Assembly: GCA_964490725.1 (NCBI GenBank) | Contig: CAZBDU010000067.1 | Span: forward strand, 1-29,101 | Reading direction: 5' to 3' | DNA: 29,101 nt | Source: CAZBDU01 sp964490725 | GTDB lineage: Bacteria > Spirochaetota > Spirochaetia > SZUA-6 > DRHE01 | Part shown: positions 1 through 8,393 of the stretch, piece by piece | Position numbering within the stretch: the first letter of the stretch is position 1 | Layout of the letters: each line of letters begins with the position of its first letter | Program-made: the position numbers and the translations under genes | Notes under the pieces: model-generated | Databases searched by the model: none | The model's input: only the letters and a program-made list of their open reading frames with translations | What the model was told of the DNA's origin: nothing

Positions 1-86
1 GGCCGGGACCGGCCGCAGGAGCCGGCACCGGGCCGGGACGGGACGGGCGCAGCCGGGGTGCGCCTGCCTCCCCCGGGGCCGAGTCC

Positions 87-115
87 TTGCGCTCCGGCAC
101 CCCCCTGCCTATACT
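87..115 (+). promoter_or_regulatory. Sigma-70-type promoter for the envelope operon
   Basis: A -35-like TTGCGC (87-92, 3 of 6 consensus) and a -10 TATACT (110-115, 5 of 6) are separated by exactly 17 bases. Transcription would begin near 122, leaving a leader of about 45 bases before the GTG start at 167. The 86 bases upstream are very GC-rich and hold only a short GGCCG/CGGCC stem at 1-14; no gene is recognisable there. Confidence 0.5.
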
Positions 116-166
116 TCCGCCGGAGATCCGCCGGCCGTGTGCTATTGTTGGGATGAGACGATACTC

Positions 167-1393
167 GTGAAGACTCTTGCGCCGGTGCTCATCACTGTTT
201 CCCTGCTCCTCGTGCCGGCACTCCTGCGCGCTCAGGATACCGGGCCCGAAGGCGCGGCCCGCAGCGCCTGTGTGTTCACCGTGGCCGACCTGAGCGAGGG
301 CGCAGCGGCCCGCGAGTTCGAGCGCATCATCAGCGAGCAGCTGGAGGTGGAGCTGGCGCGGGCCGGCTACCGCATCGTCCCGAAAGAGCAGTGGAGCCGC
401 CTCCGCGACGAGCGGGGCCTGGAACCCCGGGACCTGGTGGAGGGCTCCCGGGCCCTGGAGGTCGCGGACGCCCTGGAGGCGGACCTCGCGGTGACCGGTT
501 TTTACCGCGTGGAGGAGCAGCAGGTGATCCTGGAGATCAAGGCCTATGACGTGGTGCAGCGGGCCTTCATCACCGGGGTGCTCCGCGCCGGACGGCTCAA
601 CCTCTCCATGTACAACCTGATCGACAGCGCGGTGGCCAGGATGCTGCCGCAGATCCGCTTCTTTTCCAGCCCGCAGGACGCCGTGGAGGTGCCCCTGGTG
701 CGGGAGGTCACGCTCCTGTCGGCGGACGAGGGGGCGGAGGTGTACCTGGGCGGCCAGCAGTTCGTGGGCCGCATCCGCGAGGGCCGCCTCACCCTCCCCG
801 CCATGCCGCTGCGGGTGGGCTCCTCGGTGACCGTGGAGAAGCGCAAGCAGGGCTACTACACCGCCAGCCAGGACGTTCGCCTGCGCAGCCCGCGGGTGGA
901 GGCCAGGCTGCGGCCGCTGAAGAAGGTCTCCCGCTGGGGCACGGCCGCCACCTGGTCGCTGGGGCAGGCCATGGGCTTCGGGCTGGCCCAGCGCTACTAC
1001 CTCAACCCGGACCGGCTTTTTCTGGCCGCCGAGCACTACTTCTACCTGCAGCACGACTTCCTGCCCACCTCGGCGCCGGTGTTCCACAACGACCTGCGCC
1101 TCCTGGTCGGAGGCTACCCCTTCTCCCCGGTGCAGGCCCCCCTGCGGATCAGCTTCTCCACGGGGCTGGGGGCCATCCTGACCTACTTCTGGGTGCCGCA
1201 GCCGGCGTACCTGGACCTGTACTGGAACGTGGTCAACCTGACGCTGGAGCTGAACGTCGGCCAGTGGGTCTTCTTTGCCCGCCAGGAGGCGCGCTACGCC
1301 CTGGGCCTGGCGCGCAACCTCCTGGGACGCGGCATGGTGGGGATCGGCGACGGCGGGCCCCAGTACACGCTGGGGGTGATGCGCACATGGTGA
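167..1393 (+). CDS. Exported TolB/CsgG-like plus PEGA-like outer-membrane protein
   Basis: A 408-residue envelope protein of unknown specific function. The GTG at 167 is preferred over the upstream in-frame GTG at 137 because it begins directly with a signal peptide (VKTLAPVLITVSLLL, cleavage near LRA-Q) and has a GGATGAG sequence upstream. Residues about 30-160 resemble the N-terminal fold of TolB/CsgG/FlgO-like proteins (the block around ADALEADLAVTGFYRV is typical). Residues about 180-250 look like a PEGA domain (EGAEVYLGG, then EKRKQGYY). From about 255 to the end, alternating aromatic/hydrophobic strands and a final Trp suggest a small outer-membrane beta-barrel. It is first in a four-gene operon and overlaps the next gene by 7 bases (ATGGTGA). 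The arrangement resembles the third gene of the operon, which may be a paralogue. The domain calls are by eye. Confidence 0.75.
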   Translation: MKTLAPVLITVSLLLVPALLRAQDTGPEGAARSACVFTVADLSEGAAAREFERIISEQLEVELARAGYRIVPKEQWSRLRDERGLEPRDLVEGSRALEVADALEADLAVTGFYRVEEQQVILEIKAYDVVQRAFITGVLRAGRLNLSMYNLIDSAVARMLPQIRFFSSPQDAVEVPLVREVTLLSADEGAEVYLGGQQFVGRIREGRLTLPAMPLRVGSSVTVEKRKQGYYTASQDVRLRSPRVEARLRPLKKVSRWGTAATWSLGQAMGFGLAQRYYLNPDRLFLAAEHYFYLQHDFLPTSAPVFHNDLRLLVGGYPFSPVQAPLRISFSTGLGAILTYFWVPQPAYLDLYWNVVNLTLELNVGQWVFFARQEARYALGLARNLLGRGMVGIGDGGPQYTLGVMRTW

Positions 1394-2349
1394 AGCGGCT
1401 GGCGGCGGCAGCGCTGGCGGGGGCAGTTCTCCTGCTTTCTGGGTGCGGCCTGTTCACCCTCTCCATCTTCCCCCAGTACCTGCCCGGGCTGACCGCCTCC
1501 AAGGACCTGAGGCTCTACATCGACGACTACGTGCGGGAGCAGCCGAACGACTGGTGGTCCTTCATGCGGGTGGTGCGCTTCGGCGGTGCGGACTACGTGT
1601 TTCTGGGCATCGGGCTGTCCTACAGCCCAGGGACCAAGCTGATCGTCATGGACTCCAGCCTCGAGGTGCTGAAGGTGCACTACGATCTTCCCGTGGGCCA
1701 GTTCTCCATGGTGGACGCCCAGGGCCGCATCCTGTTCGGCTCCCAGGCGTTCGGCGCCCCGGAGGCCGACCCGGTGGACGTTCCCATGTACACCGTGGCC
1801 TCCTACCTGCCGCCGTGGAACGGCGGCGGGTTCGCCTACGGCGGGCTGAACTACGTGCTCTGGTCCGATTCGGGCGCGTTCAACTACGTCGAGGTGAGCA
1901 GCGACTGGTCCACGGCCACACCTGCCCCGCCAGCCTCGCCGCTGAGCCCGGCCGTGTCGGGAGGGACCTACGAGGTGCGCGGCGTGGCCTGGGACCCCGA
2001 GCACACCGGCGAGGAGGTGATGGTGGGCTTCGTGGACTGGGGCGCCCGCCTGGCCGCGGTGGCTCTGCTGCCGGCCACCTACTTCCAGGCAGGGTCTACC
2101 GCCCCCATCACCCCCACCTTCACGGTGGAGGACGCCGACCCGCAGAACATCCACTACACCCGCAAGGGAATCGTGCTGCAGGGAAACGACAGGCGGATGC
2201 TGCGCTACGACTTCTCGGGGAAGCTGCTTGAGGAGACCACGCTGCCCCCGGACCATGAAATGCAGCCCGCCTACGACATCGACGGCCAGAGCTACTACTA
2301 CTTCGATCGGGACGCCCGGATGCTCCTGAAAGGAAAGACCGGATGGTGA
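1387..2349 (+). CDS. Putative lipoprotein, propeller-like repeats
   Basis: A 320-residue predicted lipoprotein. The ATG at 1387 is chosen because it gives a clean signal sequence (basic MVKR, hydrophobic run, LLLSGC lipobox with the lipidated Cys at residue 20) and overlaps the upstream stop as ATGGTGA, a sign of translational coupling. The mature part has repeated short strands of the kind YVFLGIGLSYSPGTKL and RRMLRYDFSGKLLEE, suggestive of a beta-propeller or other all-beta fold. I do not recognise a family. It lies between two barrel-type proteins and is probably anchored to the outer or inner membrane as their partner. It overlaps the next gene by another ATGGTGA. Confidence 0.72.
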   Translation: MVKRLAAAALAGAVLLLSGCGLFTLSIFPQYLPGLTASKDLRLYIDDYVREQPNDWWSFMRVVRFGGADYVFLGIGLSYSPGTKLIVMDSSLEVLKVHYDLPVGQFSMVDAQGRILFGSQAFGAPEADPVDVPMYTVASYLPPWNGGGFAYGGLNYVLWSDSGAFNYVEVSSDWSTATPAPPASPLSPAVSGGTYEVRGVAWDPEHTGEEVMVGFVDWGARLAAVALLPATYFQAGSTAPITPTFTVEDADPQNIHYTRKGIVLQGNDRRMLRYDFSGKLLEETTLPPDHEMQPAYDIDGQSYYYFDRDARMLLKGKTGW

Positions 2350-3584
2350 GGCAGGCGCGGCTGGCGGCGGCGCTGCTGGCCTTCATTTCCGCTCTGCCGC
2401 TCGCCGCCCAGCAGCAGGAGGAGCCTCCCCGCCGCCTGCTGCTGTTCTTCGACTTCACCGCGGAGGCCCGCTTCGATCCGGTGCAGCGGCTGCTGCTCTA
2501 CGAGTCACTGCTGGTGCGCCTGGGCCGGGCCAGCGACCGCGTGGCGGTGCTGGAGCACCGGCGGGAGCAGATGCCCCAGAGCGACGGCGAGCGGGCGGAG
2601 GCGGCGCAGGCGCTCAGGGCGGACTGCTGGCTGCTGGTCACCGCCGGCGGCACCTGGGAGCGTCCGCGGCTGGAGGTGCGCTCCTACGACCTGCTGGCGG
2701 ACCGGGAGACCTTCGCCTACCCGGTGGAGGAGCCGCTGCGGCGCGGCGCGGTGGACCTGGAGCGGCACTTCTGGGACCGGGTGGCCGCCTCTGTCAGGGA
2801 GACCTACACCCAGGCCGGCCGCGCCGTGGCCAGGGCGGTCACCCCGGGGCAGATCGTGTTTCGAGGCGTGGCCGGCACAACGGTCACCGGCGTCGGCAAG
2901 GGCCTGGTGAAGATCGGTGCCGACGGCCAGGCGGCCGCGGAGGTGCTCCTGCCCGGCACGTTCGCCTACCGCGCAACGAGGGTGGGCTACGACCCGGTGG
3001 TGGGGCGCGTCTTCGCCGAGCAGGGCCAGGAGGTGGTGGCGCTGGAGCAGCGTCGGGGCACGCGCTTTGCCTTGAGCTTCTACCTGGAGAACATCAACTT
3101 CCCGGGCTTCGACTTCTCCTTCTATCCGGTGCCGAACTTCCTCTTCCTCAACGCCGGTTTCCACACTTACGCCCTGGGCTTCCTTTTCTCCGGAGGCGGG
3201 CGGGACAACCCGCTGGTGAGCCTTTCCCTGACGCACCTGAACCTGGCGGCGGGCTGCTACCTGAGCGCCGCGGATCGCCGCTTTCGCTTCTACCTGGCGG
3301 CGGGGGCGTTCGCCCGCCTGATCACGGCCCTGGACTTCGGGGTGACCCTGGACCCGGTGGCCCCCTGGGGGCTGCAGCCCATCCTGGGCATGGAGTTCTC
3401 CAGCCAGCCCAAGCAGCGCTTCTACCTGGAGTACGCTCCCTTCTTCTACTGGACCACCAGCAGGACGCTGTTCTTCTTCTCCCTGCCCCAGGACAACGCA
3501 CCGGGCCTGCTGCCGCTGCCTGAGCCGCTGCCCTTCATCGTTCAGCCCCTGGCGGTGCGCCTGGGATGGAGGCTCCTGTTGTGA
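2343..3584 (+). CDS. Exported TolB-like/barrel envelope protein, likely paralogue of first operon gene
   Basis: A 413-residue exported protein. The N-terminus MVRQARLAAALLAFISALPLAAQ is a type I signal peptide. Residues about 30-160 have a TolB/CsgG-like pattern (LLLFFDF at the start, ALRADCWLLVTAG, LEVRSYDLL). The middle (about 170-240) has short strands and a RVGYDPVVG turn reminiscent of PEGA domains. The remainder is rich in aromatic beta-strands (FYLENINFPGFDFSFYPVPNF), as expected for an outer-membrane barrel. Order of domains and size match the gene at 167-1393, so a shared origin is likely, although identity looks low. Start and upstream gene overlap in ATGGTGA. Function unknown; a structural or sensing role at the outer membrane is a guess. 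Confidence 0.74.
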   Translation: MVRQARLAAALLAFISALPLAAQQQEEPPRRLLLFFDFTAEARFDPVQRLLLYESLLVRLGRASDRVAVLEHRREQMPQSDGERAEAAQALRADCWLLVTAGGTWERPRLEVRSYDLLADRETFAYPVEEPLRRGAVDLERHFWDRVAASVRETYTQAGRAVARAVTPGQIVFRGVAGTTVTGVGKGLVKIGADGQAAAEVLLPGTFAYRATRVGYDPVVGRVFAEQGQEVVALEQRRGTRFALSFYLENINFPGFDFSFYPVPNFLFLNAGFHTYALGFLFSGGGRDNPLVSLSLTHLNLAAGCYLSAADRRFRFYLAAGAFARLITALDFGVTLDPVAPWGLQPILGMEFSSQPKQRFYLEYAPFFYWTTSRTLFFFSLPQDNAPGLLPLPEPLPFIVQPLAVRLGWRLLL

Positions 3585-4699
3585 GACGGATGATGCGCCG
3601 GCCGTTCACTCCGCTGCTGCTCCTGCCCCTGCTGCTGCCCGCCTGCACGCTGCCTCCCTACGACCAGGACATCTCCCTGGCGGCCCTCACCGCCGGCAGG
3701 ATGGAGCAGGTGGCGGTGGTGGGACCCTTCCAGCTCTGGCGCGGGAACTATGACGGGCGGGAGCTGTCCTTCCTGCCCGCGAAAGAGGATCTGCTTGCGG
3801 GAGCGGACCCGCGGGGCTATCTGGTAGCCGCGAGTGACTACGCGGTGGACCTGGCCGCCGTGGAGGTGAGCGGCGGCTCCTACACCCTGTCCGGAAGCTA
3901 CGGCGCGCAGATGGACAACTCCGACCCCACCCGCTTCAGCTACACCGCCGAGACCGTGAAGCGCACCCTCGACCCGACCGCTTTCAACCTGCAGGTAGTG
4001 GTCTTCGATCCCACCAGCGGGGAGCGCACCTACCTCCAGTTTAACCAGTACTTCGACACCACCGCCACCGGGACCCCCATCGACCTGAAGACTCCGCTGT
4101 CCGGCCTGGGCCTCGTCTCGCCCAAGGCGATCGGGGTCCGCATCGCTCCCGCCGCGGACCCCACCTACGACACGCTCCAGGTCCTGTGCCGCGACTCCAG
4201 CGGCAATCTGGCCGAGGCGGCCTTCCAGACCAGCACCACCACCGGGCTGGTCACACCGGGTACGGCGGTGCGGACGGGGTTCACCCTGCCCCAGATCCCC
4301 GCCTCGGTGGCAAGCGGCTTCTACAGCCGCGACGTTGCCGCAGGAGTGAGCTTCTTCAGCTTCTACGACCAGGCGGACGGGAAGTGGAAGACCTACAGCT
4401 GGGACAGCGGCGCCACCGCGGCCACGGAGCTGCCGGTGCACCGCCGGGTGAACGCGGTGCTGTCCACCGGGGAGCTGTTCAGCCGCGACGGGGCGGCTGC
4501 CTACCTCTACGACGCGGCCGGAAAGCAGCTGAACCGCATCCCCCTGGGGGGCCTGCGCTTTCTCTACGAGCTGTACTCGGGGGGGAAGTACTACTCCTAC
4601 TTCTCCCTCCCCGTGTGGGCGGAGGTGCGGGGCGGAAACGGCTGGGAGCTGCGCGTGGTGGTCTACCGGCTGCCCACCAGCGATCTGGCCGGTCTCTGA
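3581..4699 (+). CDS. Putative lipoprotein, second of the operon
   Basis: A 372-residue predicted lipoprotein. The GTG at 3581 is chosen over the ATG at 3566: it sits 8 bases after a strong GGAGG (3568-3572), overlaps the upstream stop as GTGA, and gives a compact signal sequence ending in the lipobox LLLPAC (Cys 22). The mature protein contains repeated short beta units (for example GSYTLSGSYGAQ, GKWKTYSWDSG, AAYLYDAAGKQL), resembling propeller-type lipoproteins. No family recognised. Together with the gene at 1387 it gives the operon its barrel-lipoprotein-barrel-lipoprotein pattern. The next gene begins 49 bases downstream without a convincing terminator between them. Confidence 0.72.
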   Translation: MRRMMRRPFTPLLLLPLLLPACTLPPYDQDISLAALTAGRMEQVAVVGPFQLWRGNYDGRELSFLPAKEDLLAGADPRGYLVAASDYAVDLAAVEVSGGSYTLSGSYGAQMDNSDPTRFSYTAETVKRTLDPTAFNLQVVVFDPTSGERTYLQFNQYFDTTATGTPIDLKTPLSGLGLVSPKAIGVRIAPAADPTYDTLQVLCRDSSGNLAEAAFQTSTTTGLVTPGTAVRTGFTLPQIPASVASGFYSRDVAAGVSFFSFYDQADGKWKTYSWDSGATAATELPVHRRVNAVLSTGELFSRDGAAAYLYDAAGKQLNRIPLGGLRFLYELYSGGKYYSYFSLPVWAEVRGGNGWELRVVVYRLPTSDLAGL

Positions 4700-4748
4700 A
4701 GGGCGGGCCGGTCTTTCGTTCAAGGGCCCGGGCGGGGAGGAGCAGGGA

Positions 4749-5525
4749 ATGGAGAAAGGGATGGCGGAACCACAGTGGAAGAGCCTGTACCGGCTTGGAG
4801 GGATCACGGCCCTGGCCGCCGCTCTGGTGATGCTTTCGGAGATCTTCATCACCCTGCTGCCCGGCGGGGGGGCGACGGGAATCGAGCAGTCCGCGGACGC
4901 GGCGAGCTGGTTCGCGCTCTTCCAGGACAGCTGGTTCATGGGCCTGCGCAACCTGGGGCTGATCAACATGATCGCCGTCACCCTCGGAATCCCCGCGTTC
5001 CTGGCGCTGTACGGAGCCCACAGGGAGACGCACAAGACCTATGCCGCCCTGGCCTTTGCTCTCTTTCTGATCGGGGCAGGCGCGTATTTCGCCACCAATA
5101 CAGCCTTCGCCATGTTCTCGCTGAGCGCGAAGCACGCCTCGGCGGCGACCCAGGCCCAGCGCGCCTCCCTTCTTGCGGCGGGAGAGGCGCTGCTTGCCCG
5201 GGGCGAAAGCCACACCCCCGGCACCTACGTGGCCTTTCTCATGAACGAGCTGTCCGGGATCACCATCGCGCTGGTCATGCTGAAAGGAAAGGTCTTCAAG
5301 AAAGCCGCCGGGTGGTTCGGGATCGCGGGGTTCGGCTGCCTGTTCCTCTTCGAGGCCCTGGCCTCCTTCGCACCGCCCCTGTTCTCTCTGGCCATGGTCT
5401 TCGCGGTGGCAGGCGGCGTGTCCAGCATCACCTGGTACGTCTTCACCGGCGTGGGGCTGCTGAAGCTGGCCGTCCCCGATGGGCGCACCGGCAACCCTGC
5501 GGCCACCGCGGCGAGCGAACCGTGA
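4749..5525 (+). CDS. Six-span integral membrane protein (DUF4386-like)
   Basis: A 258-residue membrane protein with a GGAGGAGCAGGGA ribosome-binding sequence just before its ATG. Hydrophobic segments lie at roughly residues 16-38, 67-89, 97-124, 158-178, 187-207 and 210-238, giving six predicted spans with both ends probably cytoplasmic. The pattern, including the loop with WFALFQDSWFMGLRNLGLIN and the alanine-rich loop before the fourth span, resembles the DUF4386 group of bacterial membrane proteins, whose role is not known. It follows the envelope operon by 49 bases and may be co-transcribed, but it is not of the same type. It converges on the coiled-coil gene 25 bases away; no U-tract terminator is visible between them. 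Confidence 0.75.
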   Translation: MEKGMAEPQWKSLYRLGGITALAAALVMLSEIFITLLPGGGATGIEQSADAASWFALFQDSWFMGLRNLGLINMIAVTLGIPAFLALYGAHRETHKTYAALAFALFLIGAGAYFATNTAFAMFSLSAKHASAATQAQRASLLAAGEALLARGESHTPGTYVAFLMNELSGITIALVMLKGKVFKKAAGWFGIAGFGCLFLFEALASFAPPLFSLAMVFAVAGGVSSITWYVFTGVGLLKLAVPDGRTGNPAATAASEP

Positions 5526-5550
5526 GCGCTCTGTGCTGCAGCGCCGCCCG

Positions 5551-8268
5551 CTACGGTGAGGAGCGCACCAGCCCCAGCAGGTCTTGAAGGAGCCTGGTCA
5601 TCTCCTCGTTGTCCTTGTAGCGCAGCAGCTCCGCCTGCAGGTACAGCGCGCGGCTTTCCGGGCTGGTCCTGAGGGCAAGCTCGTCCAGCAGGCTCATCTG
5701 CCGGGTGTCCACCCTGCCGCCGCGCACGAGTTGATCCAGGAAGCCGTTGAAGTCCTGCCCTCCGCCTTCACCGGCGCTGCCGCTCCCCTGGACCTCCTTC
5801 AGCTCGCCGATCAGGTCGGTCATGAGGGAGTCGCCGCTCAGCCGGGTCTGTTCCGCATCCAGGAACTGCCGCCGCTCCTGGGGGCCGTCCCGCAGGGACA
5901 GCTCGTAGAGGATGTCGCTCACGTCCTGCAGCGCGCTGGAGCGGCCAGCCTTCTCGAAGGCCGTGTCGTAGCGCTTGATCCGCTCCCACAGTCCCGGAAA
6001 GGCACTCTCACTGGAGGCCAGGAACGCGTTCAGGTACAGCTTGCTCTCCAGCAGCCCCGCATCCTCGCCCTTGGCCGCCAGGGCCCGGTCCTCCTGGGCC
6101 GTGTACTCGCGGTAGCCGCGCACGATGGCGTCGTAGTTCTCGGCGATCTTCTCCAGCCGGCTGATCCTGGCCTCGGTCTCCTGGCTCAGCTCCGCCCGCG
6201 CCTGCCCGCCCGCGGGCGCCCCGGAGGAAGACTGCTCCTGCAGCTGCACGATCTGCTCCTTGAGGCTGGCGACCTCCCGGGTAAGCATCTCGTTCTGGCG
6301 CTGCAGCTCGCTCACCTGATCCAGCCTGGCCTGCAGGCTCTGCTCCAGCTCGCCGGTGCGTTCCTGGAGGGTGCTGCGCGCAGCCGCCAGCTCCGAGCCG
6401 CTCTGATCCAGGGACTGCCTGGCCGCCTCCAGCTCCGAGGTGCGCTCCGCCAGCGACTTCTCCAGCTCCTCCTGCCTGGCCTGGGCCTCCGTCAGCTGCT
6501 GGCGCAGCCCGGCCGACTCTCCACCGACCATGCTCTCCTTGCGCTCCGCCGTCTGGCGGATCGCCAGCAGCGCGGTCTGCGCCTGGGGGCTGTGGGGGTA
6601 GCGGGCCACCACGTCGATGTAGCCCAGAAGCGCCTCGTTGAGACTGCCCTGCGCCAGCAGCGAGTCTGCGTTCTGCAGCGGAGCCGCCGCCTCGGCGGAC
6701 TCCTGCCGCTTCAACCCCTCCATGCCCAGGGCAAAGCCGGACTGCCGCGCCTGGGTGATCATCCGCTCGATGGTCTGGCTGTCCTCGGGGAGATAGGCCA
6801 GCGCCCGGGTGTAGCTCACCAGAGTGGCGGCGTAGTCCCCGGCCGCGAAGGACTCCTCGGCCCTGCGGATGTACTGGTCCAGCTGCTCCCGGCGGCGGGC
6901 ATCGGCCTGGGCCTTTCTCTGCTCCAGAAACTGGACGCTGCGGTCGATCGCCGGCAGCGTGGCCAGCGCCTCCCGGTACTTGCGCTCGGCCTGCTCCGCC
7001 TCACCGCGGCTCACCAGCGCATCTCCCTCCGCCACGCGGGAGCGGATGTCTGTGAGCACGTTGGTGGCGGCTATCAGGGAGGTGGTGTCCGCCTCCTTCC
7101 GCTCCATCTCCGTCTTCACCAGGCTGGTAATGGAGTCCACCACGAACAGCTCCACATCCCGCCTCTGCACGATGTTCGGCAGGGTGAGAAGCTCGTCGGT
7201 GTTCAGGTACTCCCGTATGTTGCCCAGGTCCTGGAGCGCCCCCTCCAGGTTGCCCTTCTGCATGCTGGAGCGCACCTGGGCGTAGAGTCCCACCAGCTGG
7301 TTGCTGGCCAGCTGCTCCTGCTCGCGCTGCGCTGCAATGCGGTTCAGCTCCTCGCGAGCGGCCTGCGTCTGCCGCTGCAGCGCCTGGGTCTCCCGCTGCA
7401 GCGCCTGCGTCCTGGCCTCCATTTGGCCGCGCAGCTCCTCCTCACGACGGCGCGCATCCTCCAGGACGCGCTGGCGCTCGGCGTTGGCGCGCTGCAGACT
7501 GGCCTGGTACTCGGTCTGGAGACTCTTCAGGTTCTCCTCCGACCTGCGCCGCTCCGCCTCGGCCTCCTGGCGGAAGGCGGCCATCTGCCGCTGGAAATCC
7601 GCCGTCTTCTGCGTCTCCAGCTCCCGCAGCCGCGCGCTGATGTCCTCCTCGGAGACTCCCTGCTGCTTCAGGCGCGCCCGCTCGCCGTCCAGCTCCGCCT
7701 GCAAGGCCCGGCGCAGCTCCTCCTCGCGGGCGCGCACCCTGGCCTCCATGTTGGTGGCCAGCTCGTTGCGCTCCTGGTCTATTTCCTGCATTCGCGTCTG
7801 GATCTGGGCGATCTCGCGGTTCTTGGCCAGCAGCTGCTCCTGGGATTCCTTCTTCAGCTCCTTGATCAGCGTGCCCTCGGCGGTGGTAATGGCGGTCCCT
7901 TCCTGCGCCGCCTGCGTCTCGCCGCGCCGGAAGATGGTGTACAGCGTGAACAGCCCGGCGGCCAGCAGCAGGACGGAGAAGACGTTGACCAGAGCCGGGA
8001 AGAGGACCCCCTTCTTCAGGGCCCGGATGGTGAACACGTCCGGGGTGACGGTGATCTTGTTTTCGCTGGCGACCTGCTCGATCTGGGTGAGGATCTCCCG
8101 CTGGTCTTCCCGCGAGATGCCGGAATCCTCCTCGAAGCTCATCCCCTCCGGCAGCTCCGACGGGGGAGGGGCGAGCTCGTGATCCCGCAGCTCAACCGCT
8201 CGATCCAATAAGCCACTCAAAGCGCCAAAGTCCTGGTTCCAAGCATTGTCGCGCCCCGCCGGGCGCAT
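5551..8268 (-). CDS. Large coiled-coil membrane protein with TPR-like centre
   Basis: A 905-residue protein of unknown function. A cytoplasmic N-terminal part of about 88 residues (with SFEEDSGISREDQREIL) precedes a single membrane span at about 89-111. A long Glu/Arg/Gln-rich coiled coil runs from about 125 to 330, including tandem QALQRETQALQRQTQA units. A helical TPR-like region spans about 430-560 (AEESFAAGDYAATLVSYTRAL; ADSLLAQGSLNEALLGYIDV). A second coiled coil lies at about 570-680, and a charged helical C-terminus follows. Such proteins often act as scaffolds or structural elements in the periplasm or at the cell pole. It lies downstream of the adenylate cyclase on the same strand with a 125-base gap containing a promoter. 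The ATG at 8268 has a GGAG 11 bases upstream; an internal Met at 43 is a possible alternative start. Confidence 0.8.
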   Translation of the reverse strand: MRPAGRDNAWNQDFGALSGLLDRAVELRDHELAPPPSELPEGMSFEEDSGISREDQREILTQIEQVASENKITVTPDVFTIRALKKGVLFPALVNVFSVLLLAAGLFTLYTIFRRGETQAAQEGTAITTAEGTLIKELKKESQEQLLAKNREIAQIQTRMQEIDQERNELATNMEARVRAREEELRRALQAELDGERARLKQQGVSEEDISARLRELETQKTADFQRQMAAFRQEAEAERRRSEENLKSLQTEYQASLQRANAERQRVLEDARRREEELRGQMEARTQALQRETQALQRQTQAAREELNRIAAQREQEQLASNQLVGLYAQVRSSMQKGNLEGALQDLGNIREYLNTDELLTLPNIVQRRDVELFVVDSITSLVKTEMERKEADTTSLIAATNVLTDIRSRVAEGDALVSRGEAEQAERKYREALATLPAIDRSVQFLEQRKAQADARRREQLDQYIRRAEESFAAGDYAATLVSYTRALAYLPEDSQTIERMITQARQSGFALGMEGLKRQESAEAAAPLQNADSLLAQGSLNEALLGYIDVVARYPHSPQAQTALLAIRQTAERKESMVGGESAGLRQQLTEAQARQEELEKSLAERTSELEAARQSLDQSGSELAAARSTLQERTGELEQSLQARLDQVSELQRQNEMLTREVASLKEQIVQLQEQSSSGAPAGGQARAELSQETEARISRLEKIAENYDAIVRGYREYTAQEDRALAAKGEDAGLLESKLYLNAFLASSESAFPGLWERIKRYDTAFEKAGRSSALQDVSDILYELSLRDGPQERRQFLDAEQTRLSGDSLMTDLIGELKEVQGSGSAGEGGGQDFNGFLDQLVRGGRVDTRQMSLLDELALRTSPESRALYLQAELLRYKDNEEMTRLLQDLLGLVRSSP

Positions 8269-8326
8269 CCACCCATTGTCTCCTATCGGTCCGGGGAGGC
8301 ATTAGCTTCAGGGTGTATCTTCGAGG

Positions 8327-8355
8327 ATAGTAGCGCGTTGGGGGTGTTGCGACAA
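8327..8355 (-). promoter_or_regulatory. Promoter upstream of the coiled-coil gene
   Basis: Read on the minus strand, TTGTCG (8355-8350, 4 of 6) and TACTAT (8332-8327, 4 of 6) are separated by 17 bases. Transcription would begin near 8320 and give a leader of about 50 bases to the ATG at 8268. The -35 is part of a small GTTG-CGA-CAAC inverted repeat. Confidence 0.4.
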
Positions 8356-8393
8356 CCGCGCTGCGGCACGCTCCGGCTCGCCTGCGGCCGCCC

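Noticed and set aside
1..86. GC-rich repeats with GGGAC motifs as a structured RNA or the end of an upstream gene
   Set aside because: Only a short hairpin at 1-14 is visible and no reading frame has recognisable protein similarity.
4700..4748. CGGGCC/GGCCCG pairing after the envelope operon as a terminator
   Set aside because: Only 6 bp with a 15-base loop and no T-run; read-through into the membrane protein gene is as likely.
5584..8211. Long plus-strand open frame of 875 codons
   Set aside because: It is antisense to the coiled-coil protein gene, is Leu/Arg/Gln-rich low-complexity sequence with no domains, and is a by-product of high GC content.
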